Position numbers and translations under genes: made by a program. From contig NC_058163.1 of NCBI RefSeq assembly GCF_020080835.1, positions 12,627,113 through 12,691,112 of the forward strand: 64,000 nucleotides of DNA. The letters run 5' to 3'. The first letter of the stretch is position 1. Each line of letters begins with the position of its first letter. Source of the stretch: Cotesia glomerata. Lineage: Eukaryota > Arthropoda > Insecta > Hymenoptera > Braconidae. Of the stretch, positions 22,385-32,529 are shown piece after piece. A model generated the notes under the pieces. That model saw nothing but the letters and a program-made list of their open reading frames with translations. It did not search any database and was not told the origin of the DNA.

Positions 22385-24152
22385 CTTTTAATACTGGTGC
22401 TTGAAACTTTTAGAGGTATCCACAGTACACTGGTACTTTGACGAACTTCGAATGTTTATTCCAGGTCTTTCCCTCCATAGGTTTTTATTGTAATTACTAC
22501 CAATGGATTTTTTAATCAACCCTAAATGCACCGACGACCTTTTCGAATTGATACCTCTACGCCAGGTCCTTGCCTCCATAGGTTTTTGTTTTAAATACTA
22601 CCGGTGGATTTCTTAATCAACCCTAAATGTACCAACGACCTTACCTAATTGATACCTGCACTCTAGGTGCTTACCTCCATAGGTTTTTATTTTAAATACT
22701 ACCGGTCGATTTCTTAATCAACCCTAAATGTACCAACGACCTTACCGACTTGATACCTCCATTCCAGGTCTTTGTCACCATAGGTTTTTATTTTAAATAC
22801 TACTAGTGGCTTTCTTAATCAACCCCAAATGTACCAACGACTTTACCGAATTGATACCTCCATTCCAGGTCTTTGCCTTTATAGGATTTTATTTGAAATA
22901 CTACCGGTGGATTTCTTAATCAATCCTTAATGCACCAACGACCTTACCAAGTTGATACCTTCACTCCAGGTCTTCGCCTCCATAGGTTTTTATTTTAAAT
23001 ACTACCGGTGGATTTCTTAATCAACCCTCAATGCACCAACGATCTTACCTAATTGATACCTTTACTCTAGGTCCTTGTCTCCATAGGTTTTTGTTTTAAA
23101 TATTACAGGTGGATTTTTTAATCAACCCTCAATGCACCAACGACCTTACCGAATTGATACCTCCACTCCAGGTGTTTGCCTCCATAGGTTTTTATTTTAA
23201 ATACTATCGGTGGCTTTCTTAATCAACCCCAAATGTACTAACGACCTTACTGAATTGATACCTGCACTCCAGGTCTTTGCCTCCATAGGTTTTTAATTTA
23301 AATGATAAAGATTAATTTCTTAATCAACCCTTAATGCACCAACGACCTTACCAAGTTGATACCTTCACTCCAGGTCTTCGCCTCCATAGGTTTTTATTTT
23401 AAATACTACCAGTAGATTTCTTAATCAAGCTTAAATCTACCAATGAACTTACCAAATTGATACCTTCATTCTAGGTCTTTGCCTCCATAGGTTTTTATTT
23501 TAAATACTACAGGTGGATTTTTTAATCAACCCTAAATGTACCAACGACCTTACTGAATTGATACCTCCACTCTAGATCTTTGTCTCCATAGGTTTTTATT
23601 TTAAATACTTACGGTGGAATTTTAAATCAACTCTAAATGCACCAATGACTTCACCGAATTTATAGCTCCACTCCTTGTCTTCGCCTCCATAGGTTTTTAT
23701 TTTAAATATACCGGTGGATTCCTTAATCAACCCTAAATGTACTAACAATCTTTCCGAATTGATATCTCTACGCCAGGTCTTTGCCTCCATAGTTTTTTAT
23801 TTTAAATACTACTGGTGAATTTCTTAATCAACCCTAAATGCACCAACGACTTTACCAAGTTGATACCTTAACTCCAAGTCTTTGTCTAGATAGGTTTTTA
23901 TTTTAAGTTATAAAGATTAACTTTTTACTCAGCCGTAAATGCACTAACGATCGTACCAAGTTGATACCTTTACTCCAAGGTCTTTGTCTCCATAGGTTGT
24001 CATTTTAATTACTACCGATAAATATTTTGATGAACCTTAAATTCACTAACGACTTCATCGATTTGATACGTTTACTCCAGATGTTTATTTCTGTAATCTC
24101 CATAGGTTTTTATTTTAATTAATAAAGATTAATTATTTAATGAAGTGGTGTT
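22385..24152 (+). repeat. 102-bp tandem repeat array, about 17 units
   Basis: Each unit contains CTCCATAGGTTTTTATTTTA, ACTACCGGTGGATTTCTTAA, TCAACCCTAAATGCACCAAC and GACCTTACCGAATTGATACC. The period is close to 102 bases. Units in the centre are more alike and those at the ends are more diverged, as expected for unequal exchange. The open frames at 22388-22579 and 23596-23790 on the - strand are the array itself. It occupies the intron after the C2 exon. Confidence 0.9.
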
Positions 24153-24232
24153 AAAATACCGTTGTCAAATAGGTGTGAAAATCGGCCGAATGCCAGAATA
24201 TTCAAGTTTGATTGATTTATAATATTCAATTT

Positions 24233-24735
24233 TTCCCCTCCGAACGTAAAGCGTCAACTTTAGCCCAGCTGCACTAAGCGAAGTTGCCGCTTTCTGCCTT
24301 CGTCGAGGAAAAAAGTAGTATATGCTCCTCGGGATGTAAATAATAAAACCTCAGATCACATGTTTGTTGAGTTCGGCTTCGCCTCGGCCAATAATTAAAG
24401 GTGATCTGAGACATTTCTCACTTTACTTCCCTAGGGGTGTAAGATACTATTTTTTATCGAGTTATTGTTATTATTTCTCAAAACTTATCACAATGTAAGA
24501 CAGTCCAGAAGAAAATATAGTATGTTACACACCTAGGGCAGTAAAGTAAGAAATGTTTCAGATCACTGTTGGCTGAGGCGAAGCCGAGGTCATTAAACAT
24601 GTGATCTGAGGCTTTTTTTATTTACTGCCTATGGTTTGTATACTTTTTTTTCCTCGATAAAGGCGTAATGCGGAAACTTCGTTTAGCGCAGCGGAGCTAA
24701 AGTTGACGCTTTACACCCGCAGGTAAAAAATTTTT
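24233..24735. mobile_element. Non-autonomous element with ISL2EU-type ends
   Basis: It consists of four stem-loop modules. Two outer ones carry GCGTCAACTTTAGC ... GAAGTTGCCGC and GGAAACTTCGTTTAGCGCAG ... AAGTTGACGC. Two inner ones carry CTCAGATCACATG ... GGTGATCTGAG and CACACCTAGGGCAGTAAAGT ... CATGTGATCTGAGG. The same two kinds of module bound the autonomous ISL2EU element inside the Polinton (32247-32375 and 36855-36940). It is therefore best read as a MITE mobilised by that family. Confidence 0.65.
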
Positions 24736-25149
24736 AACATTTATTTCCTGACTTTGGTAGTTATTAAACAATTTGCTCCAAAAATATATACTCAGAACAT
24801 ATTATAATTCTCATATTATAATATTGAAAAATATTTCAACTCTGCTTTAACACTGAAAATAAATTGAAACACTGGTACCGGTATTAATTTAATATCGCTT
24901 TCAGTCTTTTTATTTAACAATGAAAATTCAAGCATCGTATTTAAAATGGTCATTTTAAGTTATGATCAACCAGAATAAAAAATAAACAACTTAAAAAATA
25001 TTAACTTTTATTTAAACAAATTAAAATGAACTTTTTTTTAACTCGTACTATCAAAACTTATTTTCTGCTTATTTTTCAATTTTTGTTTATTTATTAATTT
25101 TACTTTTCTTCCTTTTAGCTACTTCAACTAATTTTGAATTTATTATTTT
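24736..25149. other. AT-rich stretch, nothing recognised
   Basis: About 400 bases of AT-rich sequence without an open frame, tandem repeat or terminal repeat that I could support. Confidence 0.5.
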
Positions 25150-25310
25150 TTAACTTCCCGCTAAAAATCTCAGATTTTCAAAAATCGGGAAGTTATTGTT
25201 TTTACCCCGTTTGGCAAAAATCGAGTTTTCATCAGATCTCGACGTTTGAAGGTCACAGGAAGCTTCCCTGACTACCCCCGCGATGTTGTCACTATGTCTG
25301 TATGTATGTA

Positions 25311-25353
<43 letters not shown>

Positions 25354-25870
25354 CTATGTGACTCGCTTATAACTTTTGAACGGTTGAACCGATTTCATCG
25401 CGGTTGGTGCCATTCGAAAGGGCTACGCTGAACTTAGATTTCCTGAGAATTTGAACCGATTCGGACCGATAGATTTTAAGAAATCTTGAAAAATCTTAAA
25501 AAATAAGAAAAAATCATTTTTGAAAGTAGTTTTTGGAATATCTTTTAAACGGCTCTATCGATCAACTTCAAAAACTAATCCGCCCTTAAGCTTGAAACCC
25601 ACGCCGATCGGCGTCAACCCGATCAAAATCGGTTGATTCGTTCGAGAGATAGCGTGAACGAAAGAAAACCGAAAAAAACCGAAAAAAGTGTTTTTTTCAC
25701 ATAACTTCGTCATTTCTTCTCGGATCACTTTTGATGACATAGCATAATTTATAGAGCTTAAAAAACCGCGTCGATTGCCGCCAAAAACGTAGAAATCGGT
25801 TAATTAGTTCAAAAGATATCGTCAATAAAAGATTTGAAAACAAGTGTTTTTTTAAAATCACTGCGACATT
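25150..25870 (+). repeat. TTAACTTCCCGC repeat, 5' part with (TG)n
   Basis: Begins TTAACTTCCCGCTAAAAATC and has TATG/TG repeats at 25300-25350, CGCGGTTGGTGCCATTCGAA and two AATCGGTTGATTCGTTCGAG-type words. It is broken off at about 25870 where another copy starts in the same orientation. The usual GGGAAGTTGCAGGGATGG end is absent. Confidence 0.85.
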
Positions 25871-25871
25871 T

Positions 25872-26022
25872 TTAACTTCCCACTAACAAAATCGAAGATT
25901 TTCAAAAATTAGGAAGTTATTGTTTTCACCCTGTTTTGAAAAAATCGAGTTTTCATCAGATCTCGACGTTTTAAGGTCATAGGAAGCTTCCCTGACTACC
26001 CTCGCGATGTTGTCACTGTGTC

Positions 26023-26102
<80 letters not shown>

Positions 26103-26104
26103 TA
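25872..26104 (+). repeat. TTAACTTCCCGC repeat, truncated, with (TA)n instead of (TG)n
   Basis: Begins TTAACTTCCCACTAACAAAA and follows the family to GTGTCTATATGTA. It then carries a TA microsatellite (26030-26100) where the other copies have TG, and ends there. Confidence 0.8.
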
Positions 26105-26487
26105 ACGTATAGTTTGAGACACCCTATTTTTTTTCTTTAATTACGTTAAAAATACAATTGGCAATCGGGGATGAGAGTTTTTTTATATATAAATTTCAAA
26201 GTTAAAATTTCGAAGACTGTCTCCAATGTTTAAAGCATTCCTTATAATTCAAGGACATGAGTTCAAAATTTTGATACAATTTCGAGCGAATGTATTGTTT
26301 GAGGACTTATGTGCACTTTGAGACCATATATATATTTTCAGGTCTGTGCTGAAAATTTCCACTTATTTTCAAGACATTCTTCGAAATTTATACATATTAC
26401 TATAGCATAGATTGCTAAAACTTCTGAGGACAGGCCTCAAAATTTTGTTATCATTTTTAATAATGTCTTGAACTTTACACACTTCTT
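26105..26487. other. Unannotated AT-rich sequence
   Basis: About 380 bases between two copies of the TTAACTTCCCGC repeat. Short phrases such as TCTCCAATGTTTAAAGC and TTTGAGACCATATATA are present but no gene, tandem repeat or terminal repeat was recognised. Confidence 0.45.
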
Positions 26488-26645
26488 TTAACTTCCTGCT
26501 AGAAAAATTGAAAATTTCCAAAAATCGGGATGTTATTGTTTTTACCCCGTTTTTCAAAAATCGAGTTTTCGTCAAATCTCGACGTTTTGAGGTCTTAGGA
26601 AGCTTCCCTGACGATTCCCGCGAAAGTGTCTGTATGTATGTACGG

Positions 26646-26712
<67 letters not shown>

Positions 26713-27231
26713 CCTCTCATAACTTTTGAACGGCTTGACCGGTTTGATCGCGGTTGGTGCCATTCGAAAGGCTTCGACTAAACTTAGATTTTAAATACAA
26801 GTTGGACTGATTTGGGCCGATAGATTTTGAGAAATCTTAGAAAAACTGCGAAAAAATTTTTTTCCAAATGTGGTTTTTTCCGAATAACTTTTAAACGGCT
26901 CGACCGATCAATTCCAAAAACTAATCAGCTCTTAATCAATTTGTGTTTAAAAATGTATCATAGAATTTGAAAAACTGCGTCGAATGTTGCCAACCGCCTG
27001 AAAATCGGTTCATTCATTCAAAAGTTATTGCGGTTTGAAAATTCAAAAAATAGTGTTTTATTAAACTTCTATCAGACTTTTGAGCTCGGAAAGCTCAAAA
27101 TTACACAAAAATTATGTTTTTCGAGCTCTTTGAGTTTAAAAACGTAATGTGCGATGTTGAGCGCTTAATTACGAAAGTAGCGGGAAGTTGCAGGGATGGC
27201 CTTCAGGGTCAACCGTTTTCCTAATTTTTTT
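26488..27231 (+). repeat. TTAACTTCCCGC repeat, full-length copy
   Basis: This is the most complete copy: 5' hairpin, (TG)n at 26647-26709, the CGCGGTTGGTGCCATTCGAA block, the GAGCTCGGAAAGCTC pairs, and the end GCGGGAAGTTGCAGGGATGG ... GTCAACCGTTTTCCTAATTT. It lies 70 bases left of the Polinton target duplication. Confidence 0.85.
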
Positions 27232-27300
27232 ACTTGTGCAACTCTTTTTTTTTGTTTGGTTTCCTCTGTTTCTTCACCATATAATTTCCTTTTTTAGTCA

Positions 27301-27306
27301 GTTGCA
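27301..27306 (+). other. Polinton target-site duplication, left
   Basis: GTTGCA, repeated at 46252-46257 immediately outside the right terminal repeat. Six-base duplications are the hallmark of Polinton/Maverick insertion. Confidence 0.85.
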
Positions 27307-28382
27307 AGTAGTGTGTCAAGGGGGATGCAAGCCCAGTCGGTAAAACAGATTTGTGGGTTCGTGTCCATGCTAAGTTACCATTCGTAGATATGTGAGCCCT
27401 GTTTTACCGATCTGTTTTACCGACGTGGATATGGTGGAGGTTGTAGGTGGCGCTGGTGGCGAGTTCTGCCACCATTTTTTAAATCTATCCGCCATTTTCT
27501 CGCCATTTTTTAATCTTACTATCCGCTATTTTGAATCTGCCATCTGGTGGCTGCTATCCGCCATTTTAAATCCGTCATCTGGTGGCTGCTATCCGCCATT
27601 TTGAATTATGAATTTGCTATCTGAAATCCGCCATCTGGTGGCTGCTATCCACCATTTTGAATTCGCTATCTGGTGGCTGCTATCCGCCATTTTGAATTGT
27701 GAATTTGCTATCTGAAATTGGCCATCTGGTGGCTGCTATCCGCCATCTGGTGGCTGCTATTCGCCATCTGGTGGCCGATATTTTGAATTTGAATCCGCCA
27801 TTTTGAATCTTACTATCCGCCATTTTCCTGCCATTTTTTAAATCTTACTATCCACCATTTTCCCGCCATTTTGAATTTGAATCTGCCATTTTGAGGTTAG
27901 AAAAAAGCATCCTCAACTATTAACCCGCCTTCGGCTCGGCCATTACAGATCAATAGTTCAGGATTACGTATTTGTAGTATGATATATCCATGTTTTATAT
28001 ATTCAAAATGAAGTTATGACAGCTACCTGTGAGAAGGATTTTACGCAGCACCATCTGGTGGTAGTTTGTATTACTTCTAGCTGCGTAGTAGATGACATCA
28101 TCAGACAGGTCTGAACCTGTTCAAGGTCACGGTAACTGTGTAGTTCTCTTTGTTCTATTCCTAACTGTGTAGTAGATGACTTCATCAGACAGGTTTGAAC
28201 CTGTTCAAGGTTGTGTAACTGCGCAGTTTTCTTCGTTCTATTTCTAACTGCGTAGTAGATGACGTCATCAATCCGGTTTTGAGGTAGAGGAGTGGGGTTA
28301 ACTGCGCATTATTTTCTGACTATATAAGCAGCTCGCCGAGAACGTACTTCACACAAACGAAGTACACCTCTCCAGTGAAGTA
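27307..28382 (+). repeat. Polinton left terminal inverted repeat
   Basis: Matches the reverse complement of 45048-46251. From the end inward: a terminal module with three CGGTAAAACAG/CTGTTTTACCG words; a minisatellite of CCATCTGGTGGCTGCTATCCGCCATTTTGAAT-type units (about 27470-27890; written here in pieces as CCATCTGGTGGCTGCTATCC and GCCATTTTGAAT); a TTATATATTCAAAATGAAGT module; repeated CTGCGTAGTAGATGACGTCA modules (28075-28270); and a core promoter with TATATAAG at 28321. Similarity ends near 28382, after CCAGTGAAGTAC. Confidence 0.85.
28321..28328 (+). promoter_or_regulatory. TATA box of left-TIR promoter
   Basis: TATATAAG stands 53 bases downstream of a TGACGTCA palindrome (28260-28267). 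It is followed by GTACTTCACACAAACGAAGTAC and two AGTGAAGTAC words that recur after the other Polinton TATA boxes. The arrangement points rightward to the gene at 28555, with a likely 5'-UTR intron at 28458-28545 (GTAAGT ... TTTTTACAG). Confidence 0.65.
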
Positions 28383-28554
28383 CCAGTTTGTCGGTAGGCA
28401 GTAGTGAAGTACGAGTTCTTGGTGATATACATCTTCTACCTATCAGTATTACTAATTGTAAGTATTTATTTACTGTCTAATTAAAATATAAATTGAAGAA
28501 GTATTAATTGATCAATCATTTTAATTAATTAAAAAATTTTTACAGCTATCAATC

Positions 28555-28893
28555 ATGGATCTTACCAAGATAAATGAGGTTAATTGTCTTACTGGAGTTC
28601 TTCCTGTTAAAAAAATGATCGAGTTGGAGTTTAATCGAGAATGAAAGATTAACGGTATCAAAGCTATTACAACTCAGTATGGGACTAGGATTGTTGTTAA
28701 TATAAACGATGAATTTAACATTTATCTACCATCTAGAACTATTCAACATCTAAAAGATGATAACTTCATGAAGAGTTTGAATGAATTAATAGATTTAAAC
28801 AATCTCTTTCTGCGTTTCCATGGTGGAAAATATAATAAATTTGAATTTATTAATTCTAGTCTTGATGTAAAAATGACTAGTGGAATTATTTAA
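28555..28893 (+). pseudogene. Small Polinton protein, paralogue of 37895-38317, with one stop
   Basis: ATG at 28555 directly follows the probable intron acceptor. The frame runs 112 codons to TAA at 28891-28893 with a single TGA at codon 30. After the stop, GIKAITTQYGTRIVV, NINDEFNIYLPS and LFLRFHGGKYNKFEF align with GIRVVMTDHGLNVE, IDLENNFSTFLPS and LHLRYIGTMYNKFTF of the gene at 37895. The alternating strand-like pattern and basic/aromatic content could be an OB-like single-strand DNA-binding fold; that is inference. No known Polinton function is assigned. Confidence 0.7.
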
Positions 28894-29840
28894 TCAATAA
28901 AATATTGTATTTCAATATAAATAATTATTGTTTTTATTTATAATTCCTCACATTTTTAATTTAAGATTAATATTTATAATTCAAATTTCATAAGTTCTAC
29001 TAAAACTTAATTTTTTAAGTTACTCATCTTTATGATAGTTTGAATTTCGCGCGTCTTGTACCAGAGCCATCCGATATTAGTATATTCTTAGTGCGGGAAT
29101 GTGAGTGGTTCAAACAACCTTCTCCACCGCGATCTTTTACCGCGCCACCTTTAGGAGAGTAGTGAAAGGTGTTTTCCAATAGTAACAGTATGCTATTGCT
29201 GTTGGACTATACCCCCCCACTCCTGAACCATATACCTATGCCTGGCGCGTCTCAAACTTTATATTATTAGACTGAATCTTTACAGATGTTAATTTAAAAT
29301 ATGTTTATTTGAAAAAACCTAAATTTCTAATAATAATAATAATAACTGATTATGTATACTTTATAACTTTTATTGTTTACTTTAATTGTAATTCTAATTT
29401 AATATTTATCTAAAATTATTATTTTGTATTTATACTCAGTAAACATAATAATGTTAAAATATCAAGGCTGAAACAAAATATGTGGTAGTAATAATTATTT
29501 TTATTGTATTAATTGTTACATTAAAATACTTATAGAGAAATATGAGCTCTCATAAAAATCAAATTATAATAATAATAATAATAATAATGATAATAAAACA
29601 TTCGCATTACATTCATAATTTTGATCACTTAATTGAATGATTCTCGATTAATTATACTACTGGAAAAATATAAGCCCTAAAAACAAAATTATAATAATTA
29701 AAAAACATTACATTCATAATTTTAATCACTTAATTAAATAATTCTTTATAAATTATACTACCACAAAATAAATATTAGTTATAAAATTAAGATAAAACTC
29801 TGAGTAACAATAATGATTATGTTATTTCAAGCGGAAACAC
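28894..29840. other. Polinton intergenic AT-rich region
   Basis: No gene seen. A GC-richer block at 29040-29250 contains TGGTTCAAACAACCTTCTCC and ACCCCCCCACTCCTGAACCA. Both sides are AT-rich with ATAATAATA microsatellites (29325-29345, 29565-29595). Two related stretches near 29525-29600 and 29655-29720 look duplicated. Confidence 0.45.
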
Positions 29841-30557
29841 TTATTCATCCATTTTTTCAATAGTTAGCTCTGGAAAATATTTTTGCAGAACATCTCCTGT
29901 AAAAATGTAGTCCTCCAGAGTTGGATGTTGATGGTTCCACATTCTAAACCACCAACAAAATTTCTCATTAATAATGTTCAAGATTGTTGGTTGAGTTGCA
30001 ATAGTAAAAATTCCTTCTTCTATTTCATCTTCACTGTCTAAAATTACAGCTAATCGTTGATCTACAGCCGCAATAATTTCAGTTAACGATAATTGTTGTA
30101 ACCATACTTTTGGAAAGATGGCTTGATACTGCAGTTGTTGTTCTGAACTTGATAGATTTTCCAATCTATTTTCATCAAAAAACCCCTCATCTCCATTATT
30201 GAGATTAAAATTTGTTAAATTAAAACTAAGAATTTGAAGACATCTCCGCTGTTGATTTACTGTATATAAACTTTTTGATGCTGGGCACTTTTCAGTTATT
30301 AAATTTCCGCTAAAAAAATAGTCTGTAGCATTCAAACTCTCGTCACCTTCCCTAACGAAACACCAGCACCTTTCAATATCGAGTATTTCCAATCTTGTTT
30401 GAGTTCCCCCGATTTTTAGTTTCATTTCACTAAATTCAATCTTGCCTTGTTGTAACTTAACGATTTCTCTCTTAATTTCCTTAAATATTTGATGTTTGGA
30501 AAAATTTAGATACCACTCTTCAGGTATCACTATTTCGTAGCTTAAAGCACTACCCAT
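29841..30557 (-). CDS. Unknown Polinton-borne protein with an internal duplication
   Basis: A 238-residue intact frame. I do not recognise the family. Residues about 51-93 and 188-232 look like two copies of one unit: each has an aliphatic-rich IL-I start, an aromatic CWxF core (RCWCFV and FCWWFR), a DYxF(S/T)G(N/D) motif and a final P. The linker is acidic and Q-rich. The ATG at 30557 directly follows a good acceptor (TTTTTTTTTAATTATATAG on the - strand) and a donor (AAG/GTAATG) lies near 30660, so the 5' UTR is probably spliced. It is one of the few Polinton genes here without a stop, which may mean retained function or chance. It could be a cargo or host-interaction protein; no function is assigned. 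Confidence 0.6.
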   Translation of the reverse strand: MGSALSYEIVIPEEWYLNFSKHQIFKEIKREIVKLQQGKIEFSEMKLKIGGTQTRLEILDIERCWCFVREGDESLNATDYFFSGNLITEKCPASKSLYTVNQQRRCLQILSFNLTNFNLNNGDEGFFDENRLENLSSSEQQLQYQAIFPKVWLQQLSLTEIIAAVDQRLAVILDSEDEIEEGIFTIATQPTILNIINEKFCWWFRMWNHQHPTLEDYIFTGDVLQKYFPELTIEKMDE

Positions 30558-32031
30558 CTATATAATTAAAAAAAAAATAAATAAATAAATAAATAAATAT
30601 ATGAATTAAAATATTTATATGTATTAAAATTTAAAATATTTATGATAAAAAATTCATTACCTTGCTGATTTAATTCCACTTTGCTATTGTTATTGATTTT
30701 TGGTTATTTAATACCGCTTCGCTATTGATGATGGCTTTGATTTTAACTCTGCAAATGATACTGATTTTGTTGTTGTTGTTGAATAATTATCTATTTTTTG
30801 GTAAATGTAACACATTCAATATAATTGTAAAAATCAGTATAATTTATTCATAAATTAGTATAATTTATTCATAAAATTATATTTATTCACGTTGTTACTA
30901 TTGTACTGTTTCACTAAGTATACTCACCCCCACAGAACCCTATCTTCCTAGAAAGTTCTTTCTTCCTATAGAACTAGAGGGCCCTACAATCCTCCAATAG
31001 TAGCTATCAGACCGAAAACGCATAGTGCTGATTGGTTCTTCTATTGGACACACACTATACACAGCTGATAAGTTGGTATTTTTGATGATAACATAAAACG
31101 TTTATAAACATCGTTATGTAAAAATTATTGGATAAATATAATAATCATTTTTCATTATTCCTGAATCCGAAATTCCATCAAAATTCATTAATTTCTTCGA
31201 TTAAAATTTAATCACTGAAAATTCTACATTAAGGGCTCATTTGGCGCGTGAAAGTAGTCAGTTCAAAATATTAAAAAATTTTTTTTCCGGTTATATATCT
31301 AAAATAATTAGATCTTCATTATAAAATTAATCAAAGATTAATAATAATTATTATTTATCTTTATTTCAAAATTATTCTTATTATTTAATAAACTAATATA
31401 AGACAGATGTGCCATCTATAGTCAAATCCAAAAATCTTCTATCGATATATTTTAAAAATCGATACTCACTTTTTATTTTCAAATGACTTATAAAATAATA
31501 TACAACTTTTAACTTAAACAAAATTAATAATAATAAATAAAATATTAATAACAAAATATTAGAAAATAATTATTATTTATTTCAAAAATATAATTCAATA
31601 AACTAATATAAGACAGATGTGTCATCTATAGTCACATCCAAAAAATTTTCTATCTATATATTTTTAAAAAATCAATGTTCACTCTTTATTTTCAAATGAC
31701 TTATAAAATACAACTTTTAACTTAAACATAATTAATAAATTAAAATAATGAATATAAAAATAAAAATAAAAACTGATTATTGATTTTCATAATTAAAAAT
31801 CAAAAACATTTACACCATCTACAGATGTTTATAGGATATCACAACCAATAACAGTACAGTAAAATTATTTGAATATTCAAAATAAAATACATTTACGCCA
31901 TCTGTAGATGAGTACTACAACCAACAACAGTGCTGTGAAATTATTTGAATTTAATGACTAACAATAATTAATTCTATTTTAAATTAAATGTAATAGGATA
32001 TAATAATAACTATAATTCATTTTTTTTAGAT
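30558..32031. other. Polinton noncoding region with direct repeats
   Basis: No gene beyond a probable 5'-UTR exon of the 30557 gene (about 30660-30780 on -). About 140 bases at 31396-31530 (AATATAAGACAGATGTGCCA, TTTTCAAATGACTTATAAAA, CAACTTTTAACTTAAAC) recur at 31605-31740. A second pair, TACACCATCTACAGATG and TACGCCATCTGTAGATG, lies at 31810 and 31890. Confidence 0.55.
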
Positions 32032-32246
32032 TTACTGGGTGCTTACAAACCAATCTTTTAAATTTTTTACATTTTCCAAAGCGCATAAATCAGATAAACA
32101 ATCAGGATAATTACAAAAATGATTATTACATATTTTCATGCTTTTCAAAGATGGACATTTGAAATTTTCAAGATCGATTACAATTTTATTGGTACAATCA
32201 ATTAAATTTTGGATCCATAAATTTTTTTCGATACCTTTAACATAAT
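32032..32246 (-). pseudogene. Unknown Polinton protein, C-terminal part (gene split by ISL2EU)
   Basis: About 70 codons read KGIEKNLWIQNLI ... CALENVKNLKDWFV and end with TAG near 32032. They follow the 36945-37240 piece once the transposon is removed: that piece ends in NYLTN and this one starts in VKGIEK, an order I associate with one conserved protein of insect Polintons. Residues in front of YVKG in the present frame come from the transposon. Cys-rich core: CPSLKS, CNNHFC, CLSDLC. Confidence 0.65.
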
Positions 32247-32529
32247 AGTATATTACACACCTAGGGAAGTAAAGTAAGAAATGTCTCAGATCACATGTAA
32301 TTGTCGGCCGAGGCGAAGCCGAGGTTGACAAACATGTGATCTGAGGCTTTCTTATTTACTTCCCGTGGAGTGTATTCGCTGTGAGTGAAGCCATGGTAGG
32401 GGAAATTAAATCGACTGAAGCGTTCGCAGTGGTTACTTTCGGTATTACGGGGGGCTATTATTACTAAAATTGTAAGCAAGTACACGTGAGAGTATTTATT
32501 TTGTTTTAATTTAAATCAATTAAAAAAAA

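Noticed and set aside
22385..24152. CRISPR-like array of repeats and spacers
   Set aside because: The whole 102-base unit is repeated with gradual divergence; there are no unique spacers, and the genome is eukaryotic.
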